This document shows, one piece after another, positions 11,310 through 23,018 of a DNA stretch of 64,000 bases (positions are counted from its first letter, which is position 1; every line of letters begins with the position of its first letter). The notes beneath the pieces were generated by a model. It saw only the letters and a program-made list of their open reading frames with translations, had not been told where the DNA came from and searched no databases. A program made the translations under genes and the position numbers. The stretch covers positions 1 through 64,000 of the forward strand of contig JAWPHD010006800.1 of assembly GCA_037043455.1 (NCBI GenBank). The letters run 5' to 3'. The stretch is from Cyrtodaria siliqua. Taxonomy: Eukaryota; Mollusca; Bivalvia; Adapedonta; Hiatellidae.

Positions 11310-11760
11310 CAAGCAAATTCGATGAATTGATATCTGCCGCCGAATGATGTATTATCCTCAAGCGGAAGAAATGTGTTCGGATTTCTTTTTAATTAGTATA
11401 AATCATGACCTTGAGCCTTCATAAATTAGAATATCTACTAGGTAGTATTTTTGAAATCCATCACCATAGTAAATTTGAAAAAAAAGATGTACCATTTTTA
11501 GGCATTGACTTTTGTAGTTGGACTAAATGGCTGAACTGGGTGTAATATTAACAGGTGTGTATAATATAGCAATAAAATTAATGGAATATACAAGAAATGT
11601 AGAATTGTATATCAATGATTACTTTCTAATTACCTGGACATTTGATATTTATCAATCTGATTACTTCATCTCATTACTACGGCTACTATCAGATGATCTT
11701 GTTATTTCAGGGGGAGGGATGTATTTGGCTCAAATTTGGCTAGCTTTAAAATAAATCAAA
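11310..11760 (+). repeat. C segment, non-tandem left part, unit 0
   Basis: About 450 bp of AT-rich sequence with no internal repeat, present once per unit. It starts CAAGCAAATTCGATGAATTG, which has the palindrome AATTC-GAT-GAATT and so resembles the 5' ends of the other elements. A 75-codon open frame here is broken by TAA in the unit 1 copy, so I do not call it coding. Confidence 0.8.
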
Positions 11761-12478
11761 CTTTCATTAATATAAACACTCAAACCAAGTTTGACATGTG
11801 ACCCAGGGGCAAATTTGACCCAATGTCACCATTTGAACAAACTTGGTAGAGGACCAATAAGCTGAGTGAAAATACAAAATATTAAACTGTTGGAAACTTC
11901 TTACGTTTACATTATTTTAATTACTATTTCATTCCTTCATGATTCATCAGTTTTTGCGCACAATATGACCTATTTATGAGTCGATGTGCCGTAAAACACC
12001 ATTCATTCATTCATTTTTGTAGTTTCAGAGAAGACGATTTTTTAAGTTTTTCCCTATATAAGTCTATGTAAAACATGTGACCACTGGGGTGGGGCCAAAT
12101 TTGACCCCATGGTCACCATTCAACAAACTTGGTAGAGGACCATAAGCTGAGTGTAATTACAAAATATTAAACCTTTGACTCGTGTAGTTTCAGAGAAAAA
12201 GATTTTTAAAGTTTTTCCCTATATATACATCTATGGAAAACTGCGACCCCTGGGGCGGGGCCAAATTTGACACCAGGGTAACCATTTGAACAAAACTGGT
12301 AAAGGATCCATAAGCTGATAATAAATAAAAAAGATAAAACCTTTATCTCTTGTGGTTTCAGAGAAGATTTTTTAAGTTCTTCCCTATAACTTTATGTAAA
12401 ACTGATCCAACAAGGGCCCCTAAGCTCCCCATTAAAGAAAAAATCAACCCATCAACCAAGGCATCTGATGAGAAAAAA
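11761..12478 (+). repeat. Family C core array, unit 0
   Basis: Four cores with CCATTTGAACAAACTTGGTA, GTAGTTTCAGAGAAG and CTATATAAGTCTATGTAAAA. Several carry GGGGCGGGGCCAAATTTGAC. The first core is split by 11889-12016. The array ends at the next B element. Confidence 0.85.
11889..12016 (+). mobile_element. Probable SINE 3'-end fragment inside a C core
   Basis: About 128 bp separates two halves of a C core and ends GTGCCGTAAAACACC followed by a (CATT)n tail, a layout typical of SINE tails in molluscs. No tRNA head is visible. The same insertion is present at the same site in units 1 and 2 and, cut short, in units 3 and 4, so it predates the duplications. Confidence 0.5.
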
Positions 12479-15400
12479 CAAGAGGCCCAAGTGGGCCTGT
12501 AGACCCTCTACTGGCATGATGTGATTCAAAAACATAAACATGATAGAGGCCAACCCAAGAAACATGTTTCATATATATAACTATGTAAACTTTGGGTTAT
12601 CGTGGCAGCCATTTTGAATATTTGACGACAACGAAAAACACACACTTGATAGAGGCCAACAACAGGAACATGTATATGATATTTAACTAGAATGGAATAA
12701 GTGGTTTCGGACAAGTTATTGGAAATTTCCTTAAATTTGACCTAATTTTAGCCACGGTGGCCATCTTGGATGACTGGCGGTCGCGAAAAACACAAATTTG
12801 AGGGTGACTATTCTAAAGATCATGTTATGACGTTTCATCAAAATCCTTCAAGCGGTTTAAAAGAAGATGTCCTTTTAAGACTTTTCCTATATAACTCTAT
12901 GTAAATTTTGAGTCACCGTAGGGGCCATTTTGATTATTCGACAATAACGAAAAACACAAACTTGATAGAGGCCAACTCAAGGAACATGTTTATGGTATTT
13001 CACAATAATGGAATAAGCGGTTTCGGAGATGTAGTTTGAAAATTCCTTAAATTTGACCTAGTTTTAGCCATGGTGGCCATCTTGGATAACTGGCATCCGC
13101 AAAAAACATAAATCTGAGAGGGACTATCCCAAAGATCATTGTGATTTAAGTTTCATCAAAATCCTTCAAGCTGTTTCAGAGAAGATGTCATTTTTAATGT
13201 TTTACTATATAACTCTATGTAAACTTTGGGTCGCTGTGGCGGCCATTTTGATTATTCGACGATAACGAAAAACACAAACTTAATAGAGGCCAACCCAAGA
13301 AACATGTTTATGATATTTTACAAGAATGTAATTAGTGGTTTTGGAGGAGATGTCGTTTGAAATTTCCTTAAATTTGACCTAACTTTAGCCATGGTGGCCA
13401 TCTTGGATGACTGGCGGTCGCGAAAAACACAAATCTGAGTGGGGACTATCCTAAAGATCATTGTAATGAACTTTCATCAAAATCCTTCAAGCAGTTTCAG
13501 AGAAGATGTCATTTTTTCTATGTAAACTTTGGGTCACTGTGGCGGCCATTTTGATTATTCGACGATAACGAAAAACACCAATTTGATAGATGCTAACCCA
13601 AGGAACATGTTTATGATATTTCACAAGAATGCAATAAGTGGTTTCGGAGGAGATGTTTGAAATTTCCTTAAATATTTGACCAAATTTTAGAAATGGCAAC
13701 CATCTTGGATGACTGGCGGCCGCGAAAAACACAAATCTGAGAGGGACTTTACCAAATATCATGGTGATTAAGTTTCATCAAAATGCTTCAAGAGATTTCA
13801 GAGATGTCATTTTTAACATTTTCCTTTATAACTCTATGTAAACTTTTGGTCGCTGTAGTGGCCATTTTGATTATTAGACGAAAACGAAAAACAAAAACTT
13901 GATAGAGGCCAACCCAAGGAACATGTATATGATATTTCACAAGAATGGAATAAGTGGTTTCGGAGGATATGTTGTTTGAAATTTCCTTGAATTTGACCTA
14001 GTTTTAGCCATGGTGGTCATTTTGGATGACTGGCGGCCGGGAAAAACTTGAGAGGGACTATCCCAAATATCATAGTGATTAAGTTTCATCAAAATCCTTC
14101 AAGCGGTTTCAGAGAAGATGTAATTTTTAACCTTTTCCTATATAACTCTATGTAAAATTTTGAATCGCCGTGGCGGCCATTGTGATTATTCGATGATAAC
14201 GAAAAACATAAACTTGATAGAGGCCAATCCAAGGAATATGTATATGATATTTCAGTAGAATGAAATGAGTGGTTTCGGAGAAGAGGTCGTTTGAAATTTC
14301 CTTAAATTTGACCTAGTTTTAGCCATGGCGGCCATCCTAAATCTGAGAGGAGCCCTCCCACTAAACATTGTGATGAAGTTTCATCAAAATCCTTTAAGCG
14401 GTTTCAGAGGAGATGTCGATTTCATAAAATTGCTAACAGACAGACGGGAGACCATCTTGGGACTATCCCAAATAGCATGGTGATTAAGTTTCATCAAAAT
14501 CCTTCAAGAGGTTTCAGAGAAAATGTCATTTTTAACCTTTTCTTATATAACTCTATTTAAACTTTGGGTCGCATTAGTGGCCATTTTAATTATTAGACGA
14601 AAACGAAAAATACAAACTTGATAGAGGCCAACAAAAGGAACATGTATATGATATTTCAGTAGAATGGAATCAGTGGTTTCTGAGAAGAGATGTCGTTTGA
14701 AATTTACTTAAATTTGACCTAGTTTTAGCCATGGCGGCCATCCTGGATGACTGGCGGCCGTGAAAAACACAAATCTGAGAGGGACTATCACAAATATCAT
14801 TGTGCGTAAGTTTCATCAAAATCTTTCAGGCGGTTTCAGAGAAGATGTAATTTTTAACCTTTTCCTATATAACTCTATGTAAACTTTGGGTCGCCGTGGC
14901 GGCCATTTTGATTATTTGACGATAACGAAAAACACAAACTTGATAGAGGCTAACCCAAGGAACATGTATATGATATTTCACAAGAATGGAATACGTGGTT
15001 TCGGAGATGTCGTTTGAAATTTCCTTAAATTTGACCTAGTTTTAGCCATGGTGGCCATCTTGGATGACTAGCGGCCGGGAAAAACACAAATATGAGAGGG
15101 ACTATCCCAAATATCATTGTGATTAAGTTTCATCAAAATCCTTCAAGCGGTTTCAGAGAAGATGTCATTTTTAACCTTTTCCTATATAACTCTGTAAATT
15201 TGTCGTCGCCGTGGACCCATTTTGATTATTTGACGATAACGAAAAACACGATCTTGATAGAGGCAAACCCAAGGAACTGAGAGGGGCGCTCCCTAGTACA
15301 ATTGTGATGAAGATTCCTCAAAATCCTACAAAGCGGTTTCAGAGGAGATGTCGATTTTATAAAATTGCTAACAGACAGACGGACAGACAGACAGACATAC

Positions 15401-15556
15401 AGACGGACGAAGAACGAAAAGTGATTGCATCAGCTCGCCTGGTCTTTGGCCAGTAGAGCTAAAAATTGCTAACAGATAGACAGACAGACGGATGGACGGA
15501 CGGAAGACGGACGATATGTGATCCCATAAGCTCGCCTGGTCTTTCGCCAGTAGAGC
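12479..15556 (+). mobile_element. Family B element, unit 1, with doubled 3' end
   Basis: The 5' palindrome AGGCCCAAGTGGGCCT (12483-12498) is perfect, and CTCTACTGGC follows. Nine or so dimeric cores of about 306-320 bp each hold GGCGGCCATTTTGATTATTC and GGCCATCTTGGATGACTGG halves about 155 bp apart. Two successive 3' modules end it, each a GACGGACA tract, a CTCGCCTGGTCTTTGGCCAG-type hairpin and AGTAGAGCT (first ending near 15463, second at 15556). A further GACAGACGGGAGACCATC fragment near 14440 marks an older internal join. Confidence 0.85.
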
Positions 15557-18500
15557 TTAAAAACGTGGTGAGACCTAACCTCATATAACTTCATATTCAC
15601 ATTGCCGTTGATTAGAGATTAAAGTCTGTTGTTTTTGGGGCCAGTAGTTTAAGGTAAAGTTCACAGTGACCTTATATGGAATTATGCATTCTGAATAATC
15701 ACATAAAAACCAAAACTTATAAATCTTTATAGGTATATTGCCTTTAGCAAGAGGATAAAACCTATTGTTGTTGTTTTCAAGTAGGTTAAAGGTAAAGTTC
15801 ATGTTAATTGATATGGAATTATACATTCTGCACAATCACATAAACATCATAACACCTACACTCATGAAATTAAAGTACTTTGCCCTTGGTGACAATATTT
15901 TTTTTAGGTGGGGTGAGGGCAAGTAGGTTAAAGGTAAAGGTCACAGTGATCTTATATGAAAATATACAATGCCCACAGTAACATAAAAAATGTGCTGAGA
16001 CCTAACCTCATATAACTTTCACATGCACATTGCCCTTGATTAGAGATGAAATCCTGTTGTTTTTGGGGCCAGTAGTTAAAGGTTATGGTCACATTGACCT
16101 TATATGAAATTTATCCATTCTGCACAATCACATAAAAACTGAAAGACCTATAACTTATAAATCTTTATAGGTATATTGACCTTAGTAAGAGGATAAACCC
16201 TATCTATTTATTTTTGCAAGTAGGTTAAAGGTAAAGGTCGCGGTAACTGATATGGAATTATACATTCTGCACAATCACATAAAAAACGTAAGAGCTAAGC
16301 TCATCAATATTTATAGGTATATTGCCCCTAGTAAGAGGATAAACCCTATTGGTTTGGGACAAGAAGGTTGAAGGGAAAGGTCACAGTGACCTTATATGGA
16401 AATAGGCATTCCGCACTGTAAGACCTAAACTCATAAAACTTCATAAATACATTGCCCTTGATGAGAGGAGAAACCTTTATAAAATTTCATAAGTACACTG
16501 CCCTTGATGAGAAGAGAAACCTAATTGTTCTTGATTTATATGAGTTTAGGTCTTACGGTTTTGAGGTTATTACGCGGAATGCCTATTTCCATATAAGCTC
16601 ACTGTGACCTTTGCATTTAACCTACTGGCCTAGGTTCAAGGTGAAGGCAACGGTGACCTTACATGGAATTATGCATTCTGCACAATAACATCAAAACCGC
16701 AAGACCTAAACTCATAGAACTTCATAAGAACATAGCCCTTGATGACAGGAGAAACATTATTATTATTATTTGGGCCAGTCAGTTCAATGTAAAGGTCACA
16801 GTGACCTTTTATGGGAATATATGTATTCCGCACAATAACATCAAAACAGTAAAACCTAAACTAATAAATCTTTATAGGTATATTGCCCTTAGTAAGAGGA
16901 AAAACCCTATTGGTTTGGGGCAAGTAGGCTAAAGGTAAAGGTCACAGTGACCTGATATGGAAACAGACATTCCGCACAATAAAATCAAAACCGTAAGATC
17001 AAAACTCATAAAACTTCATAAGTACTTTGACCTTGATGATACGAGAAATCTTATTAATGTTACTGGGGACATTTCATTAAATATAAAGGTCACAGTGACC
17101 TTATATGTAAATATATGTATTCTGTAGAATAATATCGAAACCATATTACCTAAACTGATAAATGTCCATAGGCACATTGCACTTAGTGAGAGGAGAAACC
17201 TTATTGTTTTGAGAACAATTAGGTTAAAGGTAAAGATCACAGTGACCTTATATGGAATTAAGCATTCCACACAATAACATCAAAACTGTATGACCTAAAC
17301 TCATACATTTGCATAGGTACAAAGCCATTAGTGATGGGAGAAACTGTAATGTTTTGAGGCAAGTCAGTTAACGGTAACGGTGAAAGTCATCTTACATGAA
17401 AATATACATTCTGCAGAATAACATCAAAACAGTGTTACTTACACTCATAAACTATAAATTATGGGTAAAGGTCACAGTAACTAATATGGAATTATAAATT
17501 CTGCACAATCACATACAAACTGTAAGCCTAACCTCATAAATATTTATAGCTATATTGCCCTTAGTAAGAGGATAAACTCTACTGGTTTGGAACAAGTAGG
17601 TTAAAGGGAATGGTCACCGTGACCTTATATGGAAATAGGCATTCCGCCCAATAGCATCAAAAAAGTAAAACCTAAACTCATTAAACTTCATAAATACATT
17701 GCCCTTGATGAGAAGAGAAACCTAATTGTTCTTGATTTATATAATTTTGAGGTTATTGTGTGGTATGCCTATTTCCACATAAGGTCACTGTGACCTATGC
17801 ATTTAACCTACTGGCCTAGGTTAAAGTTAAAGACAACAGTGACCTTACATGGGATTATGCATTCTGCACAATAACATCAAAACAGCAAGACCTAAACTCA
17901 TAGAACTTCATAAGAGCATTGCCCTTGTTGAGAGGAGAAACCTTATTATTGTTATCAGGGCTAGTCAATTAAATGTAAAGGTCACAGTGACCTTACATGG
18001 GAATATTTGTATCCGCACCATAACATCAAAACCATAAAACCTAAACTCATAAATCTTTATAGGTATATTGCCCTTAGTCAGAGGAAAAACCCTATTGTTT
18101 TGTGGGCAAGTCGGTTAAAGTTAAATGCCACAGAGGTGATAAAAGGAACCATGAATTGCACACAATAACTTCAAAACCATAACACCTACACCAATAAAAC
18201 TTCATAGGGACATTGCCCTTAGTCAGAGGAGAAACCCTATTGTTTTGGGGAAAAAAATAGGTTAAAGGTAACAGTCAGAGTGACCTTTTATGGAATAATG
18301 CATTCTGCAAAATAACATCAAAACCGTATGACATAAGAATATAAATCTTGATAGGTACATAGCCCTTAGTGATAGGAGAAACCACAATGTATGTGGCAAT
18401 TAGGTTAAAGGCAGAGGTCACAGTGACCTTATATGGAATTATGCATTCTGCACAATAACTTCAAACCCAAAACACCTACAGTCATACAACTTAAGTACTT

Positions 18501-20766
18501 CACCCTTGGTGACAGCTGAACCCCTATTGTTTGGGAGGAAGAAGGTTAAAGATACAGGTCACTGTAACCATAGATGGAATTATGCATTCCACAAAATAAC
18601 ATCAAAACCGTATGACCTCAACTCATCAATCTTCCTAGGTACAAAACCCTTAGTGATAGTTTTGTGGCAAGTAGGTTAAAGTAAAAGTTCACAGAGACCT
18701 TATATGGAATTATAGATTCTGCACAATAACCTCAAAACCATAACACATACACTCATAACACGTAAGTACTTTGCCCTTAGTGACAGGATAAACCCTATTG
18801 GTTTGGGACAAGTAGGTTAAAGGGAACGGTCACCATGACCTTATATGGAAATAGGCATTCCGCCCAATAGCATCAAAACATTCAGACCTAACCTCATAAA
18901 ACTTCATAAATACATTGCCCTTGATGAGAGTAGACACTTTCATAAAACTTCATAAGCACACTGCCCTTGATGAGAAGAGAAACCTAATTGTTCTTGATTT
19001 ATATGAGTTTAGGTCTTACAGTTAGAACTTCATAAGAACATTGCCCTTGATGATAGGAGAAACATTATTATTTTTATCAGCGCCAGTCAATTAAATGTAA
19101 AGGTCACAGTGACCTTATATGGGAATATATGTATCCGCACCATAACATCAAAACCGTAAAACCTAAACTCATAATTCTATATAGGTATATTGCCCTTAGT
19201 CAGAGGAAAAACCCTATTGTTTTGTGGGCAAGTCGGTTAAAGGTAAATTCCACAAAGGTGATAAAAGGAACCATGCATTGCACACAATAACTTCAAAACC
19301 ATAACACCTACACTCATAAAACTTCATAGGGACATTGCCCTTAGTGAGAAGAACCCTATTGTTTTGAGAAAAAAAATAGGTTAAAGGTAAGTCATAGTGA
19401 CCTTTTATGGAATAATGCATTCTGCAAAATAACATCAAAACCGTATGACATCAGAAAATAAATCTTGATAGGTACATAGCCCTTAGTGATAGGAGAAACC
19501 ATAATGTATGGGACAAGTAGGTTAAAGGCAAAGGTCACAGAGACCTTATACGGAATTCTGCATTCTGCACAATAACTTCAAAACCGTAACACCCACACTC
19601 ATGAAACTTAAGTACTTTGCCATTGGTGACAGGAGAAACCCTATTGTTTTGGAGGCAAGTAGGTTAATGGTAAAGGTCACAGTGATCTTTTATAAAAAAA
19701 AAGTACAATGCCCACAGTACCATAAAAACCGTGGTGAGACCTAACCTCATATAACTTCACATGCACATTGCCGTTGATTAGAGATGAAATCCTGTTGTTT
19801 TTGGGGCCAATAGTTTAAGGTAAAGGTCACAGTGACCTTATATGGAATTATGCATTCTGCACAATCACATAAAAACTGTAAGCCTAACTTCATAAATATG
19901 TATAGGTATATTGCCCTTAGTAAGAGGATAAACCCTATTGGGACAAGTAGGTTTGGTTTGGGACAAGTAGGTTAAAGGGAACGGTGACAGTGACCATATA
20001 TTGAAATAGACATTCCACCCAATAGCATCAAAACAGTTATGACCTAAACTCATAAAACTTCATAAATACATTACCCTTGAATAGGGGAAAAAACTAATTG
20101 TTCTTGATTTATATGAGTTTAGGTCTTACAGTTTTGATGTTATTGTGCGGAATGCCTATTTCTATATAAGGTCACTGTGACCTATGCATTTAACCTACTG
20201 GCCTAGGTAAAGTTAAAGGCAACAGTGACCTTATATGGAATTAAGCATTCTGCACAATAACATCAAAACGGTAAGACCTAAACTCATAGAACTTCATAAG
20301 AACATGCCCTTGATGATAGGAGAAACCTTATTATTGTTATTGGGCCAGTCAGTTAAATGTAAAGGTCACAGTGACCTTAAATGAGAATATAAAGGTATAT
20401 TGCCTTCAGTAAGAGGAAAATCCGTTGGTTTGGGGCAAGTAGGTTAAAGGTAATAGTCATGTGACAGTGACCTGATATGGAAACATGCATTCCGCACAAT
20501 AAAATCAAAACATCAGATCAAAACTCTTATCACTTCGTAAATATATTGCCCTTGATGATAGGAGAAAACTTATTATTGTTATTGGGGTAAGTCAGTTAAA
20601 TGTAAAGGTCAGTGACCTTAATATATGTATTCTATACAATAATATCAAAACCATCAGACTTAAACTCATAAATCTTCATAGAAACATTGCCCTTACTGCG
20701 AGGAGAAACCTTATTGTTTTGAGAACAATTAGGTTAAAATAACGATCACAGTGACCTTATATGTAA
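15557..20766 (+). repeat. Family D array, unit 1
   Basis: The longest D array, about 5.2 kb of ~150 bp cores. Perfect AGGTCACAGTGACCT sites lie near 16378, 16792, 16936, 17087, 17977, 18414, 19099, 19819 and 20364. Inverted cores lie near 16525-16630, 17725-17825 and 20105-20215, with a truncated one near 18995-19025. The G tract at about 15909-15926 is short here. Confidence 0.88.
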
Positions 20767-21977
20767 CAAGCAAATTCGATAAATTGATATCTGCCGCCGA
20801 ATGATGTATTATCCTCAAGCGGAAGAAATTTGTTCAGATTTCTTTTTAATTAGTATAAATCATGACCTTGAGCCTTCATAAATTAGAATATCTACCTAGA
20901 CAGTATTTTTGAAATCCATCACCATAGTAAATTTGAAAAAAAGATGTACCATTTTAAGGCATTGACTTTTATAGTTGGACTAAAGGGCTGGACTGGGTGT
21001 AATATTAACAGGTGTGTATAATATAGCAATAAAATTAATGTAATATACAAGAAATGTAGAATTGTATATCAATGATTACTTTCTAATTACCTGGACATTT
21101 GATATTTATCAATCTGATTACTTCATCTCATTACTACGGCTACTATCAGATGATCTTGTTATTTCAGGGGGAGGGATGTATTTGGCTCAAATTTGGCTAG
21201 CTTTAAAATAAATCAAACTTTCATTAATATAAACACTCAAACCAAGTTTGACATGTGACCCAGGGGCAAATTTGACCCAATGTCACCATTTGAACAAACT
21301 TGGTAGAGGACCAATAAGCTGAGTGAAAATACAAAATATTAAACTGTTGGAAACTTCTTACGTTTACATTATTTTAATTACTATTTCATTCCTTCATGAT
21401 TCATCAGTTTTTGCGCACAATATGACCTATTTATGAGTCGACGTGCCGTAAAACACCATTCATTCATTTTTGTAGTTTCAGAGAAGACGATTTTTTAAGT
21501 TTTTCCCTATATAAGTCTATGTAAAACATGTGACCACTGGGTTGGGGCCAAATTTGACCACAGGGTCACCATTCAACAAACTTGGTAGAGGACAATAAGC
21601 TCAGTGTAAATACAAAATATTAAACCTTTGACTCGTGTAGTTTCAGAGAAAAAGATTTTTAAAGTTATTCCCTATATATACGTCTATGTAAAACTGCGAC
21701 CCCTGGGGCGGGGCCAAATTCGACACCAGGGTCACCATTTGAACAAAACTGGTAAAGGATCCATAAGCTGATAATAAATAAAAAAGATAAAACCTTTATC
21801 TCTTGTGGTTTCAGAGAAGATTTTTTAAGTTCTTCTCTATAACTTTATTTAAAACTGATCCAACAAGGGCCCCTAAGCTCCCAATTAAAGAAAAAATCAA
21901 CCCATCAACCAAGGCTTCTTATGAGAAAAATCAATAATAATCAAAAAAATAATAATAATCAAAAAAATAATAATCAA
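20767..21977 (+). repeat. C segment and C core array, unit 1
   Basis: Same order as in unit 0: AT-rich single-copy part, landmark at 21184, four C cores with the SINE-tail fragment at about 21353-21471. The end is an AAT-rich stretch in which an A element has inserted. Confidence 0.85.
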
Positions 21978-22913
21978 AGAAGAGGTCAATGACCTTGAAC
22001 CTCTACCGATTGATTTTGATTTCAGGAAGTAGTCGCTACAGACTTGTTTTTTGAAAATCTATTTTTAACCGTGGCGGCCATCTTGAATTTCCGGCCGACC
22101 TGAAATTTTGCTAGGATCAATTACACATTAAGAGCAACATTCCTGTGAAGTTTCATGAAAATCCGTCAAGTAGTTTCAGAGGAGTAGTCGCTACAAGTTT
22201 TCATTATATAACTCTATGTAAACAAAGATGGCCACTGGTAGCCATGTTTAACGTCAAATCAAAATGATTTTCGACAAGGACCAACATCATGTCATACTGA
22301 TCATTTTAGAAAAAGTCCCATATCAATATCTCTTATAGTTTTGAACAAGTAGTCGCTACAAACTTATTTATTTTAAATCTATTTTTAGCTGTGGCGGCCA
22401 TCTTGAATTTCCGGCCAACCTGAAATTTTTCTAGGATCAACTAGACATCAAGAGCAACATTCCTGTGAAGTTTCATGAACATCCGTCAAGTAGTTTCAGA
22501 GGAGTAGTCGCTACAAGTTTTTACTTTATAACTCTATGTAAACAAAGATGGCCGCTGGCAGCCATGTTTAACGTTGAATCAAAACGATTTTTGACAAGGA
22601 TCAACATCATGTCATACTGATCATTTTAGAAAAAGTCCCATATCAATATCACTTATAGTTTTCAAGAAGTAGTCGCTACAAACTTGTATTTTAAAACTCT
22701 ATTTTTAGCTTTGGTGGCCATCTTGGATTTCAGATCAACATGAATTTTTGCTAGGATCAACTAGACTTTATGGGCAACATTTCTGTAAAGTTTCATGAAT
22801 ATCCATCCGGTAGTTTCAGAGGAGTTGTCGCTACAAATAAAAGACAGACGGACAGACGGACGACGGACGCCGCACCACGGCATAACCTCTGCTGATCTCT
22901 GATCAGTAGAGCT
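21978..22913 (+). mobile_element. Family A element, private to unit 1
   Basis: Starts AAGAGGTCAATGACCTTG and ends GATCAGTAGAGCT. Short version with about six GTAGTCGCTACA boxes and a short microsatellite (22844-22871). Unit 2 has no A element at the matching AAT-rich stretch near 31190-31230. Confidence 0.85.
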
Positions 22914-23018
22914 AAAAATCAAAAAATATTAATAAAAAAAAATAAAAATATGTATAACTGATCCAACAAGGACCCCTAAGCTCTGAACCCATGAACCAAG
23001 GTTCCTTATGAGAAAAAA
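22914..23018 (+). repeat. C segment tail, unit 1
   Basis: A second copy of the C tail (ACTGATCCAACAAGGACCCC, then ACCAAGGTTCCTTATGAG) leading into the B 5' end. The tail is double in units 1 and 2 and single in unit 0. Confidence 0.75.

Noticed and set aside
11527..11754. 75-codon open frame in the C segment
   Set aside because: The matching place in unit 1 reads ATGTAA, and other units also differ at the start. It is not preserved between units, and no domain is recognisable.
12479..15556. LINE or LTR retrotransposon
   Set aside because: No long open frame, LTR pair or poly-A tail. Ends and hairpins fit a rolling-circle-type non-autonomous element better.
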